A stretch of DNA of 64,000 nt. It comes from Ensifer adhaerens. GTDB taxonomy: Bacteria > Pseudomonadota > Alphaproteobacteria > Rhizobiales > Rhizobiaceae. Below, in pieces: positions 1 to 7,387 of the stretch. The DNA is taken from assembly GCF_020035535.1 (NCBI RefSeq), contig NZ_CP083349.1:1984001-2048000 (forward strand), given 5' to 3'. Within the stretch, counting starts at the first letter, position 1, and each line of letters opens with the position of its first letter. The translations under genes were made by a program, and so were the position numbers. The notes under the pieces are model-generated. The model was not told the origin of the DNA. It saw only the letters and a list, made by a program, of their open reading frames with translations, and made no database searches.

Positions 1-13
1 CGAGCGTCAGCGG

Positions 14-1324
14 GTGCCGGCTGCCTTCGATGCGGGCCTGGCGGAGCTCGTCAACGGCCTTGCCGCACTGCTCTCGGGCATCGGCCTGTTCCTGATCGTC
101 TTCACCCTGATCCCGTTCCAGGGCGCGGTGGTGACCGATCCGAACGCCGCCAACGAAGGCAACATCATCAACCAGGTCGGCTACCTGGTGCTGGGTGCGA
201 TCTATCTCTTCGCCATGCTGCTCACCGTCGACAGGCGCATCCTGGCCCGGCTCGTCTCGCCAAGCTGGATCGCGATCTTCGCCATCGCCTATCTCTCCTG
301 CCTGCAGTCCTACGATCCCGCGGCCTCCGCCCGCGGCCTGACGTTGAGCCTGATCGCCATGATCATGGTGGCGGGTGTTCTGGTGCTGCCGCGCAGCGAG
401 CGCGATTTCGTCAATGCCGGCGCCAACGCCATCCTGCTCCTGATTCTGATCGACTATGCGGCACTGTTCGTGGTGCCGGACCGCGCCATCCATTCGGCCT
501 TCGGTGACGAGCCCTGGCATGCCGGCTTCTGGCGCGGCCACCTGTTGCACAAGAACGTCTCGGCACCGGTCTTCTCCATCCTTTGCATGTTCGGCATCTA
601 TTGCCTGCGCGCCGGCGCGCCGCTTCGCGGTTGGGCAATCACGCTGCTTGCGGCCAATTTCGTGCTGCACACCGGCTCGAAGACGACGATCGGCTTCCTG
701 CCGATCGCAATCGGCCTCGTCCTTGCCGGTCGCGCGGTGCGCAGCCCCGGGCTGATGATCCTCGCCCACCTCGCCATGTCCGTGCTGGTCTTCGGCCTGA
801 CGCTCGGCACCATCTATTCCGACACGCTGCTTTCAATCACCACGGCGCTGATCGACGACGCGACCTTCACCGGCCGCGACGACATCTGGAAATTCGCAAG
901 CGCCAGCATCGCCGAGCGCCCCTGGTTCGGCCAGGGCTATGCGAGTTTCTGGCTCTCGCCAGTCATCATGGGCATGGAAGCGAATTTCGAGGCGAGCTGG
1001 GATGTGCGCGGCATCGTCACCGGCCACAACAGCTATCTCGACGCGGTGCTGATGTTCGGCCTGCCCGGTGGCATCCTCATGACCGCTCTGCTCTTCGTCA
1101 AACCGCTCTTCGACTATGCGCGGGCATATCGCCGCCCGCAGGCGCGCATCTTCGCCGACTTCTGCGTCATGGTGGTGATCTTCATGACCTATAACGCCAT
1201 GCTCGAGAGCTTCTTCCTGAACCGTGCCGACCCGATGTGGCTGCTGACGGCGCTTTGCGTCTTCGGGCTTGGGCTCGCCGGCCGCATGAGCATGCGCGCA
1301 GAACCGGAAGCCTCCCATCGCTGA
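14..1324 (+). CDS. O-antigen ligase/polymerase-like membrane protein (ExoQ/Wzy type), possibly 5'-truncated
   Basis: A polytopic inner-membrane protein of about 436 residues with some ten hydrophobic segments and a large periplasmic-type loop around residues 150-185, the arrangement of the Wzy/WaaL/ExoQ family that polymerises or ligates lipid-linked glycans. The fragment 'GFWRGHLLHKN' and the later 'GRDDIWKFA' and 'GHNSYLDAVLMFGLPGG' match conserved loops of that family. Frame is open from the left edge and the only start seen is a GTG at position 14, so the true start may lie outside the window. The polysaccharide concerned cannot be inferred from the neighbours here. Confidence 0.75.
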   Translation: MPAAFDAGLAELVNGLAALLSGIGLFLIVFTLIPFQGAVVTDPNAANEGNIINQVGYLVLGAIYLFAMLLTVDRRILARLVSPSWIAIFAIAYLSCLQSYDPAASARGLTLSLIAMIMVAGVLVLPRSERDFVNAGANAILLLILIDYAALFVVPDRAIHSAFGDEPWHAGFWRGHLLHKNVSAPVFSILCMFGIYCLRAGAPLRGWAITLLAANFVLHTGSKTTIGFLPIAIGLVLAGRAVRSPGLMILAHLAMSVLVFGLTLGTIYSDTLLSITTALIDDATFTGRDDIWKFASASIAERPWFGQGYASFWLSPVIMGMEANFEASWDVRGIVTGHNSYLDAVLMFGLPGGILMTALLFVKPLFDYARAYRRPQARIFADFCVMVVIFMTYNAMLESFFLNRADPMWLLTALCVFGLGLAGRMSMRAEPEASHR

Positions 1325-1338
1325 ACGCTTGCCAAGAC

Positions 1339-1354
1339 ATAAAGATATCTTTAT
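1339..1354. promoter_or_regulatory. Perfect AT-rich palindrome upstream of bmt, SahR-like operator
   Basis: ATAAAGATATCTTTAT is a perfect 16-bp palindrome 36 bp before the bmt start. Its position and form resemble the operators of the ArsR-family S-adenosylhomocysteine-responsive repressor SahR that controls methionine-cycle genes in proteobacteria. The assignment to SahR is inference; the palindrome itself is seen directly. Confidence 0.6.
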
Positions 1355-1389
1355 ATCTTGTTGCAATCCATTCTAGCCGGGAAAAACCG

Positions 1390-2406
1390 ATGACCGCAGC
1401 ATCCAATGCCCTTTCCGCTCTGCTCGCCGAAAAAGGCGTGCTTCTCGCCGATGGCGCCACCGGAACCTCGCTCTTCGCCATGGGCCTGGAGGCCGGCGAA
1501 GCGCCTGAGCTCTGGAACGAGACGAAGCCGGAGAACATCACCAAGCTGCACCAGGACTTCGTCGACGCTGGCGCCGACATCATCCTCACCAACACTTTCG
1601 GGGGCACCCGCCACCGCCTGAAACTGCACTACGCCCAGGATCGCGTGCACGAACTCAACAAGCGCGCCGCCGAGATCGCCCGCGCCGTCGCCGACAAGGC
1701 ACCGCGCAAGGTCATCACCGCCGGCTCCGTCGGCCCGACCGGCGAACTGCTGATCCCGCTTGGCGCGCTCTCCTATGAGGATGCGGTTGCCGCCTTCGTC
1801 GAGCAGATCGAAGGCCTGAAGGCCGGCGGCGCCGAAGTCGCCTGGATCGAGACCATGTCTTCGCCGGATGAGATCCGCGCGGCAGCCGAAGCCGCTGCCA
1901 AGGTGGGCCTTCCTTACGTCTATACCGGCTCCTTCGACACCGCCGGCAAGACGATGATGGGTCTGCACCCCAAGGATATCCACGGCGTTGCCACTGAATT
2001 CGGCGACGGCCCGGTTGCCGTCGGCGCCAATTGCGGCGTCGGTGCTTCGGACATCCTCTCCTCGCTGCTCGACATGACCGAGGCAGCACCTGGTGCGACC
2101 GTCATCGTCAAGGGCAATTGCGGCATTCCGGAATTCCGCGGCTCCGAGATCCACTATTCCGGCACGCCGCCGCTGATGGCTGAGTATGTGCGCCTTGCGG
2201 CCGATGCCGGCGCCAGGATCATCGGCGGTTGCTGCGGCACCACCTGCGGCCATCTCGCCGCCATGCGCGTGGCACTCGACGAGCACGTGCGCCGCGAACG
2301 TCCGACGCTGGACCTGATCATCGAGAAGATCGGCCCCTTGCGCAACAAGACCGCCAACGAAACGGCCGCCGCGCCTGCCCGCGAGCGCCGCAGCCGCCGC
2401 GCCTGA
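1390..2406 (+). CDS. bmt: Betaine-homocysteine S-methyltransferase
   Basis: Transfers a methyl group from glycine betaine to homocysteine, giving dimethylglycine and methionine in the cytoplasm. The 338-residue protein is a single homocysteine S-methyltransferase barrel: N-terminal 'DGATGTSLF', and the zinc ligands Cys215 (in GANCG) and Cys281-Cys282 (in GGCCGTT). The open frame runs further upstream, but the ATG at 1390 is chosen because it gives the family N-terminus and leaves the palindrome at 1339-1354 outside the gene. It stands alone, followed by a terminator, but lies about 11 kb from a corrinoid methyltransferase cluster, so both betaine-demethylation chemistries are in one neighbourhood. 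Bmt of Sinorhizobium meliloti is the characterised relative. Confidence 0.9.
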   Translation: MTAASNALSALLAEKGVLLADGATGTSLFAMGLEAGEAPELWNETKPENITKLHQDFVDAGADIILTNTFGGTRHRLKLHYAQDRVHELNKRAAEIARAVADKAPRKVITAGSVGPTGELLIPLGALSYEDAVAAFVEQIEGLKAGGAEVAWIETMSSPDEIRAAAEAAAKVGLPYVYTGSFDTAGKTMMGLHPKDIHGVATEFGDGPVAVGANCGVGASDILSSLLDMTEAAPGATVIVKGNCGIPEFRGSEIHYSGTPPLMAEYVRLAADAGARIIGGCCGTTCGHLAAMRVALDEHVRRERPTLDLIIEKIGPLRNKTANETAAAPARERRSRRA

Positions 2407-2433
2407 TCCGCGCGACAAGGCAAATCAAAGACG

Positions 2434-2470
2434 AACGCCCCGGCATCATATGATCCGGGGCGTTTGCTTT
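2434..2470. terminator. Rho-independent terminator between convergent genes
   Basis: AACGCCCCGG (2434-2443) pairs perfectly with CCGGGGCGTT (2455-2464) across an 11-nt loop. It lies between the convergent ends of bmt and the acyltransferase, so it may serve both. Confidence 0.75.
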
Positions 2471-2496
2471 TGGAAATGGATGGATGGCGTAGGCGG

Positions 2497-4467
2497 CTAG
2501 AGATCGGCACTGCCGAAGAGCGGCAGGCGGCCGGTCTCACGCCATGAGAGGATGTCGCGCTCCGCCGCCTCGGTGAAGGCGCGGTAGAAGTCGAAGGTGC
2601 GACCCATCTGCCGGGATCCTTGCGCGGAGAAATGCCCGAAGTCCTCGAAGAGCGAGATGCCCTTGTCCTCGACCTTGCAGCTATCGGCATCGCAGAGATA
2701 GTTCATGAAGCTCACGACCGGGTATTCGTCGGCAATATCGGCGACCACCTTCAAGACGTCCTGATCGTACTTGCGCACGTCCTTCAGCGCCGGCTCGCAG
2801 CGCTGGTCCGGCTCGCCGAGCAACCTCGCCCTGGCAACGCAGAGCCCCGTATCGCGGCCATCATGCGGCGTCGGCGCCACGAAGACGGCCTCGAAGCCGT
2901 TGGCCTCCAGCCAGGCGAGCGTCGTGCGCAGGCCATCGCTGAGACGGTTGATTTCCGACGGCATTTCCTTGCGGCCGTCGACGAGCACCGTCTCCGGCTG
3001 CAGGTACTGGCTGAGCTGCGAGGAGAGAATGACGTAGCGGATCGACCGGTTGGCGAGCAGAAAGCGGCGAACGTCGTCATTGTAGCGCGCGCAATCCTGC
3101 GGCCAGTTGCGGCCGAGCCGGGGAACGACGGGCGCCAGGTTCAGGAACGGGCCGCAATTGTTCTTGGCAAGCTGCACCAGCCGCACGTCCGGCTTGGAGG
3201 CGATCACGCCGTCGACGAGGTGGCGGGCAAAGGAATCGCCCCAGACCGCGACTTCCGGCTTCTGGCTCGTGGCGCAGGTGAGATCGGCGACGGCATCGCA
3301 CTTCTTGCCGAGCCCGACGCTCGGCTGCGTCAGTTGCGCAAGCTCGCGGTTCCGGGAAACCAGTCCGTCCGAACCATCGAAGCCGAAGCCGAGCGCGATC
3401 GCCGCCGATCCGGCGGCAAGCGTTGCGCCGAAGACCGCGCCGCGGCCGATGCGATTGGGTTTGCGGAAGGGCTTCTCGACAAAGTGCCAACTGAGATAGG
3501 CGAGCGCGAAGCATAGCGCGATCAGCAGCGCGTAGCCCTCGGCTGGGACGCCGTCGATTGCCCTCAGCCGCGCGAAGGCGAAAACCGGCTGATGCCAGAG
3601 GTAAAGGCTGTAGCTGATGAGGCCGACCGCCACCAGCGGCTTCAGCGCCAACAGCCGGCCGACGGCGGTGTCGCCGCGGGCAAAGGCAAGGACGAGCGCC
3701 GTGCCGAGCACCACGGGCACCGTCGTCCAGCCGGGATAGAAGGCCGATCCCGGCACGATGAGATAGCTGCCGACGATCGCCGCCAGGCCAAGCCACGCCA
3801 GCCATTCGCGCCGGTCCTTTGCCAGACCGAGCCGATCGGCACCTGCAAGCGCCAGGGCGGAACCGATGCCGAGCTCCCAGAAGCGGCTCGGCAAAAGATA
3901 GAAATTCGCCGCCGGATCGACGCGCGCAAGAAGTTGCGTCATGGCAAAACTCAAGGCGACGAGCGCCAGCACCACCTTCAGGGTCGTGGTCGCAGATGCA
4001 CGACGCAGCCCGAGCAGGAGCAGCGGAAAGACCAGATAGAACTGCTCCTCGACCGCCAGCGACCAGGTGTGCAGAAGCGGCATCAGGTCGGTGCTCGGCT
4101 CGAAATAGCCCGTCTGGTCCCAGAACAGGAAGTTCGAGGCGAAGAAATTCACCGCATAGAGGCTCTTGCCGAAATTGTTGAGCTCTTCCGGCAGCATCCA
4201 CATGACAGCGAAGGGAATCGAGACGGCGCAGACCAGCAGGAGCGCGGGCGCCAGTCGGCGCGCGCGCCGCTCGTAGAAACTGATGATGCTGAAGCTACCA
4301 TCGCGGATTTCGCGATGAATGATCGAGGTGATCAGAAAACCGCTGATGACGAAGAAGACGTCGACGCCGGCAAAACCGCCGGTCATGAAGCCGAAACCGG
4401 CATGGAACAGGAGAACTGGGACCACGGCTAGCGCGCGCAGCCCATCGATTTCGGGTCTATATTGCAT
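2497..4467 (-). CDS. Acyltransferase 3 / SGNH-type O-acetyltransferase (OafA-like)
   Basis: A two-domain inner-membrane acetyltransferase of 656 residues. Residues 1-370 carry 'YRPEIDGLRALAVVPVLLFH', the signature of acyltransferase family 3, with about ten membrane spans and 'HTWSLAVEEQFY'. Residues 400-656 form a periplasmic SGNH hydrolase-like domain with 'WGDSFARH' (the GDS block) and a C-terminal 'DFGHFSAQG' block holding the Asp/His pair. Such proteins O-acetylate cell-surface polysaccharides, lipopolysaccharide or peptidoglycan. The start at 4467 is the Met directly before the family motif; the open frame upstream has no family similarity. The target glycan is unknown. Confidence 0.88.
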   Translation of the reverse strand: MQYRPEIDGLRALAVVPVLLFHAGFGFMTGGFAGVDVFFVISGFLITSIIHREIRDGSFSIISFYERRARRLAPALLLVCAVSIPFAVMWMLPEELNNFGKSLYAVNFFASNFLFWDQTGYFEPSTDLMPLLHTWSLAVEEQFYLVFPLLLLGLRRASATTTLKVVLALVALSFAMTQLLARVDPAANFYLLPSRFWELGIGSALALAGADRLGLAKDRREWLAWLGLAAIVGSYLIVPGSAFYPGWTTVPVVLGTALVLAFARGDTAVGRLLALKPLVAVGLISYSLYLWHQPVFAFARLRAIDGVPAEGYALLIALCFALAYLSWHFVEKPFRKPNRIGRGAVFGATLAAGSAAIALGFGFDGSDGLVSRNRELAQLTQPSVGLGKKCDAVADLTCATSQKPEVAVWGDSFARHLVDGVIASKPDVRLVQLAKNNCGPFLNLAPVVPRLGRNWPQDCARYNDDVRRFLLANRSIRYVILSSQLSQYLQPETVLVDGRKEMPSEINRLSDGLRTTLAWLEANGFEAVFVAPTPHDGRDTGLCVARARLLGEPDQRCEPALKDVRKYDQDVLKVVADIADEYPVVSFMNYLCDADSCKVEDKGISLFEDFGHFSAQGSRQMGRTFDFYRAFTEAAERDILSWRETGRLPLFGSADL

Positions 4468-4630
4468 CAGTGGGAAATACTCGAAAGGCGGGGCGGTTCC
4501 GTTAGCACGGCCTTTGCCGTTCGGGCCACGTCCCGCCTGTCTATATCCACACCTGTGCAATTTCCGGGCAGGAAACGGGCCATACCGAGGCATCGGAGCC
4601 GACCCGGTACCGGTCGGCATCGAAAATGCC

Positions 4631-5776
4631 TCAGGTGGGGGTGCCGGTCTCGGTCAGATGTCGGCGCCAGGCATCGAGTCCGACCTCGATGTCCTTGCGG
4701 CCGAATCCGACTCGGAAGCGATCGGTCGCGACCGGCAGCAGATCGGAAACGAAGAGGCTCGATGGCAAAAGCAGGACGCCCGCCTCCTCCACCAGCCGCC
4801 GGCAATGGGTCTCGACACCGTCGGCACCCAGATAGCGGGCAAAACCGACACAGCCGCCATCGGGCGCCCGCCATTCGTAGAGATCGGGGAATTCCGCAAA
4901 GAAAGCGCCGAGCTTTTCGAGATTGGCTGAAACCAGCGCCCGGTTGCGATCAAGGATGACTGCGCGGGCTTTCAGCGCAATCGTCGCCAGCACTTCCGAC
5001 GGGCGCGAATTGCAGATGGAGAGATAGTGCTTCATCTTCTCCATGCGTTCGAGCAGGGCGTGGTCGCGGCAGGCGATCCAGCCGATCCTGAGGCCGGGAA
5101 GCCCGTAGGCTTTGGACATGACATTCAGCGAGATGCCGCGTTCGAACAGTTCGGCCGCCTGCGGCAGTCGCAACGAGGCGTCACGCTCGAGGCCCCGATA
5201 GACTTCGTCGCTGAAGAGATGGATGCCGCGCTCGGCGCAGAGCTTGGCGAGCGCCGCGAAGGTTTCCTGGTCGGCGATGGCACCGGTCGGGTTGTTGGGG
5301 AAGTTGACGCAGATCAGCTTCGTGTTGGGGCGCAAGGCCGCGCGCACGTCGGCGATATCGAGCCGCCAGTTGTTTTCCGGACGGAGCGGCACGCCGGTGA
5401 CAGTGCCGGCGATGGTTACCGGCAGGGTCTCCATCGACTGGTAGTTCGGTACCGTCACGATCGCATGGTCGTCCGGCCCGAGCAGCGCCAGCATGGCGCA
5501 GTAGAGCCCTTCTTCCGCACCGGCAAAGCAGAGGATGTCGGCGGCCGAAAGCCCCTCATAGGTGGCGGCGATGGCCGCTCTCAGCGCCGGCGCCCCGTAG
5601 GTCTCGGTATAGCCAAGCGTGATGTTTTCCCAGGCAGCGCGGTCCTCCACGTCGGCAAGCGCCAGAAGGTCGCGCATGCTTGTCATCTGGCTGTCGCTCG
5701 CGGTCATATGGTGGCGGGCGCTGAACTCCCAGCGGGAAAAATGGGTTTCGAGCCGGAAATCGGGCAAGGTCGTCAT
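4631..5776 (-). CDS. PLP-dependent aminotransferase, class I/II
   Basis: A 381-residue fold-type I aminotransferase. Visible landmarks are 'GAEEGLY' (cofactor phosphate region), 'NFPNNPTG', 'SDEVYRGLE' (the Asp that holds the pyridine nitrogen), and 'SKAYGLPGLRIGW' with the Schiff-base lysine. The substrate cannot be told from sequence; amino-acid transamination or a related beta/gamma reaction is likely. It lies 103 bp (from its start) downstream of a YheO-type regulator in the same orientation, so the two are probably co-transcribed or the enzyme is the target of that regulator. Confidence 0.82.
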   Translation of the reverse strand: MTTLPDFRLETHFSRWEFSARHHMTASDSQMTSMRDLLALADVEDRAAWENITLGYTETYGAPALRAAIAATYEGLSAADILCFAGAEEGLYCAMLALLGPDDHAIVTVPNYQSMETLPVTIAGTVTGVPLRPENNWRLDIADVRAALRPNTKLICVNFPNNPTGAIADQETFAALAKLCAERGIHLFSDEVYRGLERDASLRLPQAAELFERGISLNVMSKAYGLPGLRIGWIACRDHALLERMEKMKHYLSICNSRPSEVLATIALKARAVILDRNRALVSANLEKLGAFFAEFPDLYEWRAPDGGCVGFARYLGADGVETHCRRLVEEAGVLLLPSSLFVSDLLPVATDRFRVGFGRKDIEVGLDAWRRHLTETGTPT

Positions 5777-5879
5777 GGAAGTCTCCTCCTCTCGCGGCTG
5801 AGGCGCACGCGAACGGTTATGGGGCTGGCAAGTCCGGAGACGCGCAAAGCGGTATCCGTCCGGCTTATGCGTGTTTCAG

Positions 5880-6515
5880 TCAGGGCGCCTCGCCGCGGGC
5901 GGCAGCGAGGTAATTGTAGATCGAGGCGCGCGAGGCGCCGATGAGGCCTGCTAGGTGATCAACGGCGTTGCGTGTCTGGAAGAGGCCGCGCTCGTCGAGT
6001 GCCGCCACCAGGGCCACGCGATCGCCGCGCTTCAGGGCCGAAAGCGCCAGCCCCCGCTCCTTCAGCCAGCCATGCAGCGTCGCATTGATCTCCTCGCGCC
6101 AGTCGCGCGAAAACAGCGCCTGCGGCTTTGGCTGTTCGGCACCGGCGAAAGCCGAAAGCAACTTCACCGCCGTGTCGATCATCGACATGTCGAGATTGAT
6201 GCAGAGCAGGCCGACCGCTTCGCCCGTCCCGTCGCGCAGGACGGCCGAGATCGACTTCAAGCGCCGGCCATCCGCGCCGGTCTTCTCATAGGGGCCGAGC
6301 ACCGCCTCGGTGCTGCCAAGGGCTGCGAATTCCTCTTCGATCAGCGAATCCTCGCCGACGGCGCGGCCGGAAAAACAGTTCCAGAGCCCCGCGATCGTGC
6401 CGACCTTGAGATCATGCAGCACCACTTCCCCATGTGGGTAAAGCAAAGCGCTGATCGCAGCAGCCGTGGGCGCATGCGTGGCGAGGATGGAGGCGAAGGC
6501 GGGTGCAATGGTCAT
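5880..6515 (-). CDS. YheO/DauR-type PAS and helix-turn-helix transcriptional regulator
   Basis: The N-terminal half (about residues 10-120) is a YheO-type PAS domain ('LYPHGEVVLHDL', 'LLCINLDMS') and the C-terminal 60 residues form the HTH_22 domain ('RNAVDHLAGLIGASRASIYNYL'). Relatives include DauR, which senses an amino-acid-derived ligand. I choose the Met at 6515 (211 residues) over an upstream Met at 6578, because the region between holds a strong inverted repeat (6526-6560) that would then be the operator just before the gene. The aminotransferase follows in the same direction. Ligand unknown. Confidence 0.8.
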   Translation of the reverse strand: MTIAPAFASILATHAPTAAAISALLYPHGEVVLHDLKVGTIAGLWNCFSGRAVGEDSLIEEEFAALGSTEAVLGPYEKTGADGRRLKSISAVLRDGTGEAVGLLCINLDMSMIDTAVKLLSAFAGAEQPKPQALFSRDWREEINATLHGWLKERGLALSALKRGDRVALVAALDERGLFQTRNAVDHLAGLIGASRASIYNYLAAARGEAP

Positions 6516-6525
6516 GCGCCGCTTA

Positions 6526-6560
6526 TTGTCCAATATAGACTTATTGTCAATATTGGACAA
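6526..6560. promoter_or_regulatory. Inverted-repeat operator upstream of the YheO-type regulator
   Basis: TTGTCCAATAT (6526-6536) is repeated in inverted form as ATATTGGACAA (6550-6560) with a 13-bp spacer, and a further TTGTC at 6544-6548 makes the right half nearly palindromic by itself. The site ends 11 bp upstream of the chosen start codon at 6515, so binding there could repress the regulator's own gene. Autoregulation is inference. Confidence 0.6.
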
Positions 6561-6758
6561 AATGTTGAATAGTGGCATATGCGCTGCCGCTTGCGCACCG
6601 ATGGCGGCTGGCCTATCCCCGATGACAGGAAGATTCGTTGCGCACCTGTTCGTACCCGGTCACGGGACGAAAACATGCAGCAATTCAAGGTGCTACCGCG
6701 ACCCATGTGCGTCTCGTTGAACGCGCGGCGCGGTCGCAGACGCAGACGGGAGACTTAC

Positions 6759-7106
6759 ATGAACGCCGGCCCAGCCTCCTTTCCCGACCGCGACACCGTC
6801 GCCGAAAAGTTCGGCACCTTCGGCGAGGCCGACCAGTCCTTCCTGCGTCTGCTGATGGAAAACCCGGAGCAGGACGAGCGGCTGATGGATGGCCTCTACC
6901 GCTGCCTCGACCTTGCCTCCGAGGCCAAGTTCCTCAACTCGCTGAGACTGGAAAAACTCGGCCAGTGGCTGGGCAGCACCGCACCCGCCCGCCTGCAGAT
7001 GCGTCTGATGGAGGCCGGCCGCTCCAGCCAGCACGCGGCCTACCAGGCGTTCAAGGCAGGTCTCTCGAAATCCGGCGGCCTGGACCGCGCCTTTCCGAAG
7101 GCTTGA
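6759..7106 (+). CDS. Conserved hypothetical small protein (115 aa)
   Basis: A soluble, charged, probably helical protein of 115 residues with no signal peptide or membrane span and no motif I recognise. The ATG at 6759 is preceded by GGGAG and gives a compact protein; the open frame extends upstream but that part is arginine-rich with low-complexity character and looks non-coding. It is divergent from the YheO-type regulator. Codon use matches the rest of the window. Function unknown. Confidence 0.6.
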   Translation: MNAGPASFPDRDTVAEKFGTFGEADQSFLRLLMENPEQDERLMDGLYRCLDLASEAKFLNSLRLEKLGQWLGSTAPARLQMRLMEAGRSSQHAAYQAFKAGLSKSGGLDRAFPKA

Positions 7107-7170
7107 GGCAGCCAAACGGTCTTCGACCTTGTCCCGGTACTCGTCAAATCTGAGGAAAGTGGTCTCAGCC

Positions 7171-7336
7171 GCTCACCCGAACCCTCTCCCCGCAGGCGGG
7201 AGAGGGAACGCGATTGATCGCTGCTTCACCGCCTGTAGGCTGACTTCGGCAGGCTGGGAAACGGGCGAGTGCTCCGGGTCCCCTTCTTCCCGTAGCGATG
7301 GGGAGAAGGTCGTGGCAGCGGCATGAGGGGCACGGC
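7171..7336. repeat. RIME-like intergenic mosaic of palindromes
   Basis: Two imperfect palindromes in tandem: CCCTCTCCC (7182-7190)/GGGAGAGGG (7198-7206), and CCTTCTTCCC (7282-7291)/GGGGAGAAGG (7300-7309), followed by GGCATGAGGGGC. This style of CTCTCCCC/GGGGAGAG module is typical of the Rhizobium-specific intergenic mosaic elements. It lies between convergent genes and may also act as a hairpin terminator. Family assignment is from memory. Confidence 0.55.
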
Positions 7337-7387
7337 GCGCCGTCCATTGGCGAAGCGCTGACAGGGATACCCCCGCCCCAACAGACA

